31,174 nucleotides of DNA from assembly GCA_900770845.1 (NCBI GenBank), contig CAAGLS010000151.1, positions 1 through 31,174 of the forward strand, given 5' to 3'. Positions 17,007 to 24,710 of this stretch are shown one piece after another. The DNA comes from an uncultured Prevotella sp. (GTDB lineage Bacteria; Bacteroidota; Bacteroidia; Bacteroidales; Bacteroidaceae). The position numbers and the translations under genes are program-made. The first letter of the stretch is position 1; each line of letters begins with the position of its first letter. The notes below the pieces were generated by a model that saw only the letters and a list, made by a program, of their open reading frames with translations, made no database searches and was not told the origin of the DNA.

Positions 17007-17072
17007 GGTTGCTGACATGTCAGCAAGTTGGTTGGCAATTGTCGGCAAGCTTGTCGACAAATGCCAGCAACC
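17007..17072. promoter_or_regulatory. Cluster of TGYCRRCAA half-sites and palindromes upstream of gmk
   Basis: The yicC-gmk spacer (163 nt) holds four TGYCRRCAA words at 17018, 17040, 17052 and 17062. TTGCTGACATGTCAGCAA (17009-17026) is a perfect 18-bp palindrome; 17039-17060 is a 22-bp palindrome centred on AAGCTT with one mismatched pair. The outer parts 17007-17018 and 17061-17072 also pair, with one G-U, into an alternative hairpin enclosing everything. This could be an operator, an RNA switch or a terminator/antiterminator; which is not clear from the sequence. Confidence 0.55.
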
Positions 17073-17156
17073 CCAACCATGCGCCGCCACACCCTCGGCA
17101 GGCCGTCCCCGCGCGGCGGCCAGGCGGCGGCAAACCATACAACCAAAAACAAGACT

Positions 17157-17759
17157 ATGACAACAGACAACGGCCGCCAGCCGGGCGGCACAGGCAAACT
17201 CATCATCTTCTCGGCGCCCTCGGGCAGCGGAAAGACCACCATCGTGAAATGGCTGATGCAGGAGCACCCCGAGCTGAACTTGGCCTTCTCCATCAGCTGC
17301 ACCTCGCGCCCACCACGCGGCACGGAGCGCAACGGCGTGGAGTATTTCTTCCTCACGCCAGAGGAGTTCAGGGCCAAGATTGGTGGCGGAGAGTTCTTGG
17401 AATACGAGGAAGTCTATCCGGGCAGGTTCTACGGCACGCTCAAGTCGCAGGTGGAGACCCAGACCCAAAAGGGCGAGAACGTGGTGTTCGACGTCGACGT
17501 GAAGGGCGGCTGCAACATCAAGGGCTTCTACGGCCAGAGGACCCTGAGCATCTTCATCCAGCCGCCCTCGATAGAGGAGCTGGAGCGCAGGCTCCAGAAG
17601 CGGGCCACCGACGCCCCCGAGGTGATTCGCCAGCGGATAGACAAGGCGGCCTTCGAGCTCACCTTCGCCCCGCGCTTCGACCATTGCGTGGTCAACGACA
17701 ACCTTGAGGAGGCCGAGCGGCAGGTGCTGCGCCTCGTGGAGGACTTTTTGGGCAGATGA
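17157..17759 (+). CDS. gmk: Guanylate kinase
   Basis: ATP-dependent phosphorylation of GMP to GDP in purine nucleotide recycling. 200 aa from ATG 17157. P-loop SAPSGSGKTT at residues 19-28; SISCTSRPPRGTERNGVEYFFL holds the GMP-binding Arg and Tyr residues; YGTLKSQVE and VVFDVDVKGG follow as in all guanylate kinases. An upstream in-frame start (17028) would translate the palindrome region and is unlikely. The stop overlaps the nadD start by ATGA, so the two are translationally coupled. Confidence 0.97.
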   Translation: MTTDNGRQPGGTGKLIIFSAPSGSGKTTIVKWLMQEHPELNLAFSISCTSRPPRGTERNGVEYFFLTPEEFRAKIGGGEFLEYEEVYPGRFYGTLKSQVETQTQKGENVVFDVDVKGGCNIKGFYGQRTLSIFIQPPSIEELERRLQKRATDAPEVIRQRIDKAAFELTFAPRFDHCVVNDNLEEAERQVLRLVEDFLGR

Positions 17760-18337
17760 TACAGACCGGTTTCTTCGGCGGCTCCTTCAACCCCATCCAT
17801 ACCGGCCACATCTCATTGGCAGAGCACATCCTCAGGGAGACGGCTCTCGATGAGGTGTGGTTTGTCGTGTCGCCGCTCAATCCCTTCAAGAGCGGCGCCG
17901 GCGACCTGCTCTCCGACGAGCGGCGGCTGCAGATGGTGAGGCTGGCCCTCGACGGCCATCCCGGATTGGTGGCCAGCGACTACGAGTTCCACCTGCCACG
18001 GCCATCATACACGTGGAACACACTGGGCCACCTGCGCTCCGACTTCCCCCAGCGGAGGTTCTCGCTCATCATCGGGGCCGACAACTGGAAGGCCTTCGAC
18101 CGCTGGGCGCGCCCCGACTTCATCAGGGCCAACTTCCCCATACTGGTCTATCCGCGTCCCGGCTGCCCGCTCGATTCCCAGGCCCTGCCCCCCGGCGTGA
18201 GCTGCGTCGACATGCCGCTCTACGACCTCAGCAGCACCGAGATACGCCGCCGCCTGGCCGCCGGCGAGTCGGTGAGGGGACTTGTGCCGGAGAGCATCCT
18301 GCCGTTGGTGGAGGAATACTACGGCGAGCGGAAATAG
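17756..18337 (+). CDS. nadD: Nicotinate-nucleotide adenylyltransferase
   Basis: Adenylates nicotinate mononucleotide to deamido-NAD in NAD synthesis. 193 aa. Nucleotidyltransferase signature GGSFNPIHTGH at residues 8-18 and the C-terminal SSTEIRRRL (the ISSTxIR motif), with FSLIIGADNW between. Length is normal. Its ATG overlaps the gmk TGA by 4 nt. Confidence 0.97.
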   Translation: MIQTGFFGGSFNPIHTGHISLAEHILRETALDEVWFVVSPLNPFKSGAGDLLSDERRLQMVRLALDGHPGLVASDYEFHLPRPSYTWNTLGHLRSDFPQRRFSLIIGADNWKAFDRWARPDFIRANFPILVYPRPGCPLDSQALPPGVSCVDMPLYDLSSTEIRRRLAAGESVRGLVPESILPLVEEYYGERK

Positions 18338-18443
18338 CAGGAAATCTTCCAAACGAAATACGAACCCATGCAATTTTGCGTTAGTCAACAGGGGGGCTGA
18401 TAAGAGGCACGCACGGACCTCTCGTACATTATCTGTTTATAAT

Positions 18444-19073
18444 ATGTCGGACAAAAGGAAAACAAAAGTATACGCATTCGGTTTCGACGGGACACTGACC
18501 CGCCGCGACCCGCTCATAGCGTTCATCCGCTTCTCGCGCGGCAGCATCACCCTCGCCTACGGCATGGCGCTGCTCTGGCCGATGCTCCTGCTTGCGGGAC
18601 TGCGGCTCTACGACAGGGGGAAATGCCGCGAGCGGCTGTTCCATTTCTTCTTCCACGACATGTCGGCAGACTATTTCGACGACCTCTGCGTGCATTTCGC
18701 CCGCAGCCGGCGCCGCATCATCCGCGCCAAGGGCATGGAGCGCGTGGGACAGGCTGTGCGCGAGGGCTGCCAGGTGGTGGTCGTCTGTTCTTGCCCCGAG
18801 TCCTTGGCCCGTCCCTTCTTTGAGCAGGCGGGATTCACCACCACGGGGCATTCGCCCCAAGTGCGCATCGTGGGCACGCGGCTGGAACTTCGCGGCTGCT
18901 GGCTCACCGGGCGTTTCGCCTCGCCCTATTGCTATGGCAGGGAGAAGGTGAGCCGCCTCAGGGAGGTCTACCCCTACCGCCGCGACTGCCGGATAGTGGC
19001 CTTTGGCAGCGGGCGCGCCGACAGGGAGATGATGGAGTTTGCCGATGATGGATATGTGGAGCCGTTTAAGTGA
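18444..19073 (+). CDS. HAD-IB family protein with a degenerate active site
   Basis: 209 aa, of the HAD-IB (phosphoserine-phosphatase-like) group, including the hydrophobic cap segment (LAYGMALLWPMLLLAGLRL, about residues 37-55) seen in membrane-linked members. Motif I should read D-x-D-G-T; here AFGFDGTLT has Gly13 in place of the nucleophile Asp (codon GGT, one base from GAT), though Asp15 remains. Motif II Ser (CSC, Ser116) and motif III Lys (REK, Lys168) are kept. Motif IV, normally G-D-S-x-x-D, reads GSGRAD (188-193), so the first metal-binding Asp is also gone. I infer a non-catalytic or altered protein. The reading frame is otherwise intact. It overlaps the GtrA gene. Confidence 0.85.
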   Translation: MSDKRKTKVYAFGFDGTLTRRDPLIAFIRFSRGSITLAYGMALLWPMLLLAGLRLYDRGKCRERLFHFFFHDMSADYFDDLCVHFARSRRRIIRAKGMERVGQAVREGCQVVVVCSCPESLARPFFEQAGFTTTGHSPQVRIVGTRLELRGCWLTGRFASPYCYGREKVSRLREVYPYRRDCRIVAFGSGRADREMMEFADDGYVEPFK

Positions 19074-19479
19074 CAAGCAGCGCGAGGCCTTGGGCGAGAT
19101 GGTGCGCTTCGGCATTGTCGGCGCGCTTGCCACGTTGCTCCAGTATGGCATCTACCTGCTCTTGGTGTGGCTCTCGCCCGATGGTCTGTCGCGGGGCGCG
19201 TCGCAGTTGTGGTCGTCGGTGAGCATGACCGTGGGCTACGTCCTGAGCTTCTTCTTCAACTTCTTCGCCTCCACCCGCTTCACCTTTCGCGTCAGGGCCA
19301 ATGCCCGCAGGGGAGCCGGATTCCTCTTCTCCCATTTGGTCAACTACCTCCTGCAGATGCTTACGCTCAATCTGTTCCTCTTCTTGGGCATGTCGCGCGC
19401 CTGGGCGCCCGTCCCGATGTTCTGCATCTGCGTCCCCGTGAATTTCGTTCTCGTGAGGTTCTTCCTCAAACGACAATAG
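19045..19479 (+). CDS. GtrA-family membrane protein
   Basis: Small integral membrane protein of 144 aa with four hydrophobic helices: FGIVGALATLLQYGIYLLLVWL, VSMTVGYVLSFFFNFFASTRFTF, HLVNYLLQMLTLNLFLFLG and APVPMFCICVPVNFVLVRFFL. The F-x-F-N-F-x-x-x-R-x-F-x-F core after TM2 is the family signature. GtrA proteins are thought to flip undecaprenyl-phosphate-linked sugars for modification of surface polysaccharides. The start is unclear: ATG at 19045, 19048 and 19054 (and TTG at 19039) are all in frame and all overlap the HAD gene, by 20-35 nt, so the two are likely coupled. Confidence 0.88.
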   Translation: MMDMWSRLSDKQREALGEMVRFGIVGALATLLQYGIYLLLVWLSPDGLSRGASQLWSSVSMTVGYVLSFFFNFFASTRFTFRVRANARRGAGFLFSHLVNYLLQMLTLNLFLFLGMSRAWAPVPMFCICVPVNFVLVRFFLKRQ

Positions 19480-19765
19480 TTCCTTATTGTGATGTAAGAG
19501 AGAATGGCAATCCTCAACCATCCGACTGCAGGGACCCGTGCCTTGTGCCGGCCCTCAAGAAATGACCTAACCTCTTTTTGAATCAATAGAACATTTCCTT
19601 TGGCCTGTATTTTCCTTCCCCTTTACATATAAACTTACCATGATTCCACGGAAAATATCCGCTGTGCCGAAAATTCGTCGAGTATAGGTCTTGGGCAGGT
19701 GGATTGGCATCAAACAAAAAAGGAAGCCCTTGGAGGGCTTCCTTTTTTGTTTGTATAATGTATGC
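19480..19765. other. Intergenic region between convergent genes
   Basis: About 286 bases between the GtrA stop and the ybeY stop. Apart from the terminator at 19711-19753 I see no gene, RNA fold or repeat in it. Confidence 0.6.
19711..19753. terminator. Two-way rho-independent terminator
   Basis: CAAACAAAAAAGGAAGCCCT (19711-19730) pairs perfectly over 20 bp with 19734-19753, loop TGG. Six T follow the GC part on either strand, so it is a textbook two-way terminator for the GtrA gene (+) and ybeY (-). Confidence 0.93.
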
Positions 19766-20176
19766 CTATCTCATGGCCAAGGCTTCATCCTCGTTCTTCT
19801 CCATGATTTCGCGCTCGCCGGGACCTTTGTCGTTGATGCCGCAGAGGTGGAGGATGCCGTGGATGATGACACGGTGCAGCTCGTCGTCGTAGGATTTGCC
19901 ATACTGTTCGGCGTTGCTGCGCACGGTGTCGAGCGAAATCACGATGTCGCCGTTGATGGTGTCGCCCTCGTCATCGTCGAATGTGATGATGTCGGTGTAG
20001 TAGTCGTGGCCGAGATACTGCTTGTTGACCTCTAAAATCTTCTCGTCGCTCACGAACATATAGCCGATGGAACCCACGCGGCGGCCATGGCGGGCCGCCA
20101 CCTTGCGAATCCAGGTTGTCGTTTCGCGGTGCTTGATGTTGGGCATGGGAACGCCGTCTGACTGATAACTGATCAT
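19766..20176 (-). CDS. ybeY: Endoribonuclease YbeY (rRNA maturation factor)
   Basis: Single-strand-specific metallo-endoribonuclease for 16S rRNA 3'-end maturation and ribosome quality control. 136 aa. The usual zinc motif is H-G-x-L-H-L-x-G-Y-D-H; here HGILHLCGIND gives His106, His110 and Asp116 in place of the third His, a form I associate with Bacteroidetes. YTDIITFDDDE is the other conserved block. Start at MISYQ (20176) fits the family. Last gene of the ruvB-coaD-ybeY run, 29 nt after coaD. Confidence 0.94.
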   Translation of the reverse strand: MISYQSDGVPMPNIKHRETTTWIRKVAARHGRRVGSIGYMFVSDEKILEVNKQYLGHDYYTDIITFDDDEGDTINGDIVISLDTVRSNAEQYGKSYDDELHRVIIHGILHLCGINDKGPGEREIMEKNEDEALAMR

Positions 20177-20205
20177 TTCTTGCTGATTATTTTAGTTTGC
20201 TGTCG

Positions 20206-20676
20206 TTAAAAACCGTTGGTTTCATCGCCATTCCCGGCTTGCGGGAGAAAGGCGGATGTGTCCTTGCCGAAGTGCTCCAACTCGCGCACCATCGTGCTGC
20301 TCACCATGGCCAAGTTGGGGTTGGCCGGCAGGAAGAGGGTCTCCACTCCGCCGAAATGGCGGTTGAAGTCGGCCTGTACCATCTCATACTCGTAGTCCTT
20401 CACCGAGCGCACTCCCCTGACGATGAAGTCCACCTTTTCCCTTTTGGCCAAGTCGATGGTGAGGTCGTTGTAGGCCACCACCCTCACATGGCTGTTGCCC
20501 ATGTAGAGTTGGCGGATGGCCGAGAGGCGTTGCTCCAATGAGCGGCCCGTATGCTTCAGCTTGCTCTCCGCCACGGCGATGACCAGAGTGTCGAAGAGCC
20601 TCAATGCGCGGTCGGCTATGTCCTTGTGGCCGATGGTGAATGGGTCGAAAGTGCCGGTGAAAAGGCCTGTTTTCAT
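20206..20676 (-). CDS. coaD: Phosphopantetheine adenylyltransferase
   Basis: Fourth step of coenzyme A synthesis: adenylates 4'-phosphopantetheine. 156 aa. Nucleotidyltransferase motif TGTFDPFTIGH at residues 7-17, RGVRSVKDYEYEMVQADFNR in the middle and SSTMVRELEHFGKD near the end match CoaD. It follows ruvB by 12 nt and precedes ybeY by 29 nt, so the three are probably one transcript. Confidence 0.97.
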   Translation of the reverse strand: MKTGLFTGTFDPFTIGHKDIADRALRLFDTLVIAVAESKLKHTGRSLEQRLSAIRQLYMGNSHVRVVAYNDLTIDLAKREKVDFIVRGVRSVKDYEYEMVQADFNRHFGGVETLFLPANPNLAMVSSTMVRELEHFGKDTSAFLPQAGNGDETNGF

Positions 20677-20688
20677 ATTCTTGTCGGT

Positions 20689-21720
20689 TTAGAAGAATGA
20701 TGGCTCCATGATGCTGCCGCTGTAGGGATTGCGGCCCAAGTGGTCGTAGGCGAGCTTGGTGACCATGCGCCCGCGTGGGGTGCGCTTGACGAAGCCCTCC
20801 ATGATGAGGAAGGGTTCGTAGACATCCTCCACCGTGCCCGCATCCTCGCCTATGGCCGTGGCGATGGTGCTCAGTCCCACGGGGCCTCCGCGGAACTTGT
20901 CGATGATGGTGAGCAGGATCTTATTGTCGATTTCATCGAGGCCGTACTCGTCGATGTTGAGGGCCTTGAGGGCCATCTTGGCTATGGCGTGGTTGATGCT
21001 GCCGTCGCCCTTCACCTGAGCGAAGTCGCGCACACGGCGCAGCAGTCCGTTGGCGATACGGGGCGTGCCACGACTGCGGCGCGCAATCTCGGCTGCCGCG
21101 TCGTCGCTGATGGGCACCTTGAGGAGTTTGGCCGAGCGGCGGATGATTTTCTGCAGCGTCTCGGGGTCGTAATACTCCAAGTGCATGTTGATTCCGAACC
21201 TCGCGCGGAGCGGAGCCGTGAGCATGCCCGAGCGTGTGGTGGCCCCGATGAGGGTGAAGGGATTCAGGTCGATCTGTATGGATCGCGCAGAGGGGCCTTT
21301 GTCTATCATAATGTCGATGCGGTAGTCTTCCATGGCCGAGTAGAGGTATTCCTCCACCACGGATGAGAGACGGTGTATCTCGTCGATGAAAAGGACATCA
21401 TTGGGTTCCAACGACGTGAGGATGCCCGCCAGGTCGCCCGGCTTGTCGAGCACGGGGCCGCTCGTGATCTTGATGTTCACGCCCAACTCGTTGGCGATGA
21501 TGTTGCTCAGGGTGGTCTTGCCGAGTCCCGGAGGGCCATAGAGCAGTGTGTGGTCGAGAGGCTCATGCCGGTATTTGGCAGCCTCCACAAACACCTGGAG
21601 GTTGTCAACCACCTTCTTTTGACCGTTGAAATCGTCAAAACGGAGCGGTCGGAGGGCGTTCTCAAACTCCTTCTCGGCCGAGCCTTGCTGTTCGTCTCTT
21701 ATATCGAAATCGTCTGCCAT
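20689..21720 (-). CDS. ruvB: Holliday junction branch-migration helicase RuvB
   Basis: Hexameric AAA+ motor that drives branch migration of Holliday junctions with RuvA. 343 aa. Walker A GPPGLGKT at residues 62-69, Walker B LFIDEIHR at 110-117, sensor ATTRSGML, arginine finger region LRARFG, and a C-terminal winged helix (GFVKRTPRGRMVT) that contacts DNA. Complete and of normal length. RuvA and RuvC are not in the window. The gene starts 44 nt after the dus stop. Confidence 0.98.
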   Translation of the reverse strand: MADDFDIRDEQQGSAEKEFENALRPLRFDDFNGQKKVVDNLQVFVEAAKYRHEPLDHTLLYGPPGLGKTTLSNIIANELGVNIKITSGPVLDKPGDLAGILTSLEPNDVLFIDEIHRLSSVVEEYLYSAMEDYRIDIMIDKGPSARSIQIDLNPFTLIGATTRSGMLTAPLRARFGINMHLEYYDPETLQKIIRRSAKLLKVPISDDAAAEIARRSRGTPRIANGLLRRVRDFAQVKGDGSINHAIAKMALKALNIDEYGLDEIDNKILLTIIDKFRGGPVGLSTIATAIGEDAGTVEDVYEPFLIMEGFVKRTPRGRMVTKLAYDHLGRNPYSGSIMEPSFF

Positions 21721-21764
21721 TGCTTATTGTTGTCGATAATTTCTCATTTTATGCCATACAGATC

Positions 21765-22763
21765 CTAATCCCTCGGAGCGTCTTCCTTGAGCCTGAGACG
21801 GCACTGTTCCAAGATGGCTGTCAGCTCTTCCCCCGTGTTGGCGCGGAGCATGGCGATGCGTGTCTGGCGGAAGTCGGGTATTCCCTTGAAGATGGGGCTT
21901 GCCGCCAAGTGGCGCCGCGTGTGGAGGATGCCCCGGTATTCGTCGATGCGTTCCACGTTGATGCGCAGCTGCTCCTCCAAAATGTCGATTTTATCGTCTA
22001 TGGTGAGCGGCTTGCCGGCGGATTCCGGGTGCATGTGGTCGCGAATCTCCTTGAATAGCCAGGGCCTGCCAAACGTTGCCCTGCCTATCATCACCGCGTC
22101 GACGCCGTATCGGCTGAAAGCCTCCTCGGCCTCTTGGGGCGATGTGATGTCGCCATTGCCAATGATGGGGATGTGTATCCTTGGGTTGCGCCTCACCTCT
22201 CCGATGAGCGTCCAGTCGGCCTCGCCCGTATACATCTGCGATCGGGTGCGTCCGTGGATGGTCAGTGCCTGTATGCCGCAGTCCTGCAACTGCTCTGCCA
22301 GTTCGGGGATGATGAGGTGTTCCTTGTCCCATCCCAATCGCGTCTTGGCCGTCACAGGCACCTTGACCGCATCCACCACATTCCGAGCGATGTCGAGCAT
22401 CAGCGGCACGTTTCTCAGCAGTCCCGCGCCGGCTCCTTTCCCCGCCACCTTCTTCACCGGGCAGCCGAAGTTGAGGTCGATGACGTCGGGGTGCCACTGC
22501 TCCACTATCCTTGCCGCCTCCACCATCGAGTCTACGTCCTTGCCATAGATTTGGATGCCCACAGGCCGCTCGTCGTCGTTGAGCGTCATCTTGCTCAGCG
22601 TTGACTTGATGCTGCGCACGATGGCGTCGGCCGAGACGAACTCCGTGTAGACCATTGCGGCCCCGTAGCGTTTGCAGAGTTTGCGGAATCCGATGTCGGT
22701 CACGTCTTCCATGGGAGCGAGGAAGAGCGGCTTTTCGCCAAAGTCGATGTTGCCTATTTTCAT
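21765..22763 (-). CDS. tRNA-dihydrouridine synthase, DusB-like
   Basis: FMN-dependent reduction of uridine to dihydrouridine in the tRNA D-loop. 332 aa TIM barrel. Seen: LAPMEDVTDIGFRKLCKRYGA (FMN-binding N-terminus), DLNFGCPVKKV with the catalytic Cys101, TAKTRLGWD, TIHGRTRSQMYTG, PIIGNGDI and MIGRATFGRPW. I start at ATG 22763 because MKIGNIDFGEKPLFLAPM is the family N-terminus; the frame upstream is open but runs through the promoter. A -7 box ends only 8 nt before this ATG. Confidence 0.95.
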   Translation of the reverse strand: MKIGNIDFGEKPLFLAPMEDVTDIGFRKLCKRYGAAMVYTEFVSADAIVRSIKSTLSKMTLNDDERPVGIQIYGKDVDSMVEAARIVEQWHPDVIDLNFGCPVKKVAGKGAGAGLLRNVPLMLDIARNVVDAVKVPVTAKTRLGWDKEHLIIPELAEQLQDCGIQALTIHGRTRSQMYTGEADWTLIGEVRRNPRIHIPIIGNGDITSPQEAEEAFSRYGVDAVMIGRATFGRPWLFKEIRDHMHPESAGKPLTIDDKIDILEEQLRINVERIDEYRGILHTRRHLAASPIFKGIPDFRQTRIAMLRANTGEELTAILEQCRLRLKEDAPRD

Positions 22764-22770
22764 TCTGATT

Positions 22771-22779
22771 GCAAAGTTA
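22771..22779 (-). promoter_or_regulatory. -7 promoter element of dus
   Basis: The minus strand reads TAACTTTGC from 22779 to 22771, ending 8 nt before the ATG at 22763, exactly the arrangement seen at spmAB. No clear -33 TTG at the right distance. It predicts an almost leaderless mRNA. Confidence 0.55.
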
Positions 22780-22973
22780 CAAAGTTTTTTCGCATTGCGC
22801 CCGCTATGCGGCCTATTTTTTGATGCGGGCCGATTCTTTTCACGGGCAATGCAGTCTGCCGGGCGATGGATTCCTGCCAATGGGCGTTTCCTATGGAAGC
22901 GCGGCTGGCCTTTGGGCGTTGCAGCCCGAGCGTTTGGAGGGTCTGCAACAAGCGGCGGCCCATCCCAAGAAGC

Positions 22974-24212
22974 TCACTCGTAGACCAGTGTGGTGAGGTT
23001 GTCCTTTCGGAGAACGTCGCGGGCAGCCGTAAGGACGTCGGCCGGAGTGACAGCCTCCAAGCGCTCACGGAAGCGGACGAGGTCGCGCTCCAGCCCACCG
23101 TGGAGGAACGCGCGCCCCATGTCGAGGGCCAAAGTCTCTCGGTTGTCGTAGGCGATGGCCAGCTGGCCTATAATTTGCCGCTTGGCAGCCAGCAGCTGGC
23201 GTTCGGTGAGGGGAGAGTCGACCAAGCGGTCGAGTTCGCGCCGCACCAACTTCAGGCAGCGGTCCACATCGGCGCCGTCGCAACCGAAATACGTACACCA
23301 TACGCCCGTCTCAGAGTAGCTGGCCATGCTGCTCTCCACCGTGTAGACCAGTCCGTGGCGCTCGCGCAGGCTGAGGTTGAGCCTGGCGTTCATTCCCGGA
23401 CCGCCAAGGATGTTGTTGAGAACATAGAGTGGCAGCCGTCGGGTGTCGTTGGCGGCATAGCTCCGGCCACCCACAACGACGTGGCTCTGGTGGGTGTCGC
23501 GGTTGACCACGATGGGCGGCTCGCCGGCTCCCGGCTGCGGCTCCAAGGGGAAGTGTTCGGGCTTCAGCGCGTCGGGCTTCGCCATGGGCAGGTCGGCGGT
23601 GGCGCGCTCCAACAACCGCTCGACGCGCTGGAGGGGAACGTCGCCGTGGATGAAGAACACCGTCCTTGGAGCCGAATAGCGCTCTTGGGTGAACCGCAGG
23701 GCATCGGCCGTGCGATAGCTCCGCACACGTTCGGCCGAGCCCAAGATGTTGTGGCCCAACGGATGGTTGCGGAAGAGGATGTTCTCAAACTCGTCGAAGA
23801 TAAGCTCTGAGGGCGAGTCGTTGTAGCTCTCAATCTCATCGCAGATGACGGCCACCTCCTTGTTGATTTCCTTTTGCGGATACACGCTGTGGAACACGAT
23901 GTCGGTCAGTAGGTCGACGGCCCGCGCCACGTGCTCCTTGCCCACCGACGCATAGTAAGTGGTGTCTTCCTTGTTGGTGAAGGCATTGAGGTCGCCGCCC
24001 ACACTCTCCAAGGAGTTGAGGATGTTCCACGCCTTGCGCCGCTGTGTGCCTTTGAAGGTGACGTGTTCGCAGAAATGGGCCAGCCCCTCATCCCCCTTGC
24101 GCTCATGGCGGGAGCCGGCTGCGACAACGTAGCCGCAGTAGACCACAGGAGAGGATGATGGGATATGGATGAGGCGCAGCCCGCAGGGCAGCGTTGCGGT
24201 ATTGTATTTCAT
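22974..24212 (-). CDS. M16-family zinc peptidase (insulinase-like)
   Basis: Single-unit M16 metallopeptidase of 412 aa, likely cytoplasmic or periplasmic without a clear signal peptide. The inverted zinc motif H-x-x-E-H is HFCEH at residues 46-50, with the downstream Glu-rich helix (KEVAVICDEIESY) giving the third ligand. The C-terminal half holds GGPGMNARLNLSLRERHGLVYTVESS, typical of the family's second domain. The substrate is unknown; relatives process peptides or signal sequences. I start at ATG 24212 (MKYNTATLPCGLRLIH), the family N-terminus. The frame stays open for 89 more codons, but that stretch is basic, low in complexity and runs through the promoter. Confidence 0.93.
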   Translation of the reverse strand: MKYNTATLPCGLRLIHIPSSSPVVYCGYVVAAGSRHERKGDEGLAHFCEHVTFKGTQRRKAWNILNSLESVGGDLNAFTNKEDTTYYASVGKEHVARAVDLLTDIVFHSVYPQKEINKEVAVICDEIESYNDSPSELIFDEFENILFRNHPLGHNILGSAERVRSYRTADALRFTQERYSAPRTVFFIHGDVPLQRVERLLERATADLPMAKPDALKPEHFPLEPQPGAGEPPIVVNRDTHQSHVVVGGRSYAANDTRRLPLYVLNNILGGPGMNARLNLSLRERHGLVYTVESSMASYSETGVWCTYFGCDGADVDRCLKLVRRELDRLVDSPLTERQLLAAKRQIIGQLAIAYDNRETLALDMGRAFLHGGLERDLVRFRERLEAVTPADVLTAARDVLRKDNLTTLVYE

Positions 24213-24392
24213 CGTTGGGTGTGTCTTGGATTCTACTTCTCTCGGTTCCTTGTCCGTCGGCTTGGCGGCTCTCTTGGCGGCCGAACGCGAAACGCGCCGC
24301 AGCCTCAGTGAAAGACCTTGAGGCTTGGCAAGAAATTGGCGCATCGGCGGGGTGGGGCTGTGGCTCTTGCTGAGAGTGGGCGAGAAACCGAT

Positions 24393-24424
24393 GCAAAGGT
24401 ACAACAAATTCGCGACAAGCCCAA
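24393..24424 (-). promoter_or_regulatory. Promoter of the M16 peptidase gene
   Basis: On the minus strand TTG (24424-24422), 20 nt, then TACCTTTGC (24401-24393). Good match to the Bacteroidetes consensus. Transcription would begin near 24388 and give a leader of about 175 nt, unusually long for this window. Confidence 0.65.
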
Positions 24425-24584
24425 CTGAAACCTGATATTTCGTCAGTTGGGAGCCGGGTGGAATGCGTTGCGGCTGCATGAAGAAAGCGCTTGACAGAAA
24501 CCACAGGGGCGGGACAAAGAGTTGTCGGGCATTCCTCTCTTATCGCTCCAAATTTCGGATGAACCAAAAATATCTCTTTTAGCG

Positions 24585-24617
24585 TTTGTTTATTCAGCCT
24601 ATTTGCTGTATCTTTGC
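24585..24617 (+). promoter_or_regulatory. Promoter of the kinase-flavodiiron-LOG operon
   Basis: TTTG at 24585-24588, 20 nt, TATCTTTGC at 24609-24617: an excellent Bacteroidetes promoter. Leader of about 90 nt to the ATG at 24711. Confidence 0.8.
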
Positions 24618-24710
24618 ATAGGAAAACCTCCTTGTGGCCCGTGCCGGCGCGCTACACAGCGTTGCCTCTTTTTCTCCGGCGGCGGGCAGGGATTGAAAGA
24701 TAAAACTACG

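Larger units (their letters stand above)
24213..24710. other. Divergent intergenic region of 498 bases
   Basis: Gene-free by my reading. It holds the M16 promoter on the minus strand (24424-24393) and the kinase promoter on the plus strand (24585-24617). The two leaders, about 175 and 90 nt, take up most of the rest. I see no terminator or repeat here. Confidence 0.65.

Noticed and set aside
16061..17377. 438-codon minus-strand frame across yicC and gmk
   Set aside because: Antisense to yicC and gmk, both with clear motifs; spans their promoter and spacer.
18338..18443. Separate promoter for the HAD gene
   Set aside because: CAATTTTGC at 18371-18379 is only a weak -7 box and has no -33 partner; cotranscription with nadD is as likely.
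22764..22973. Terminator between the M16 gene and dus
   Set aside because: A 7-bp GTTGCAG/CTGCAAC inverted repeat is present near 22919-22955 but is not followed by a T run on the minus strand and is too weak to call.
24213..24479. N-terminal extension of the M16 peptidase
   Set aside because: The frame is open, but the extension contains the likely promoter, is basic and of low complexity, has no signal peptide at the Met codons, and the family N-terminus begins at 24212.
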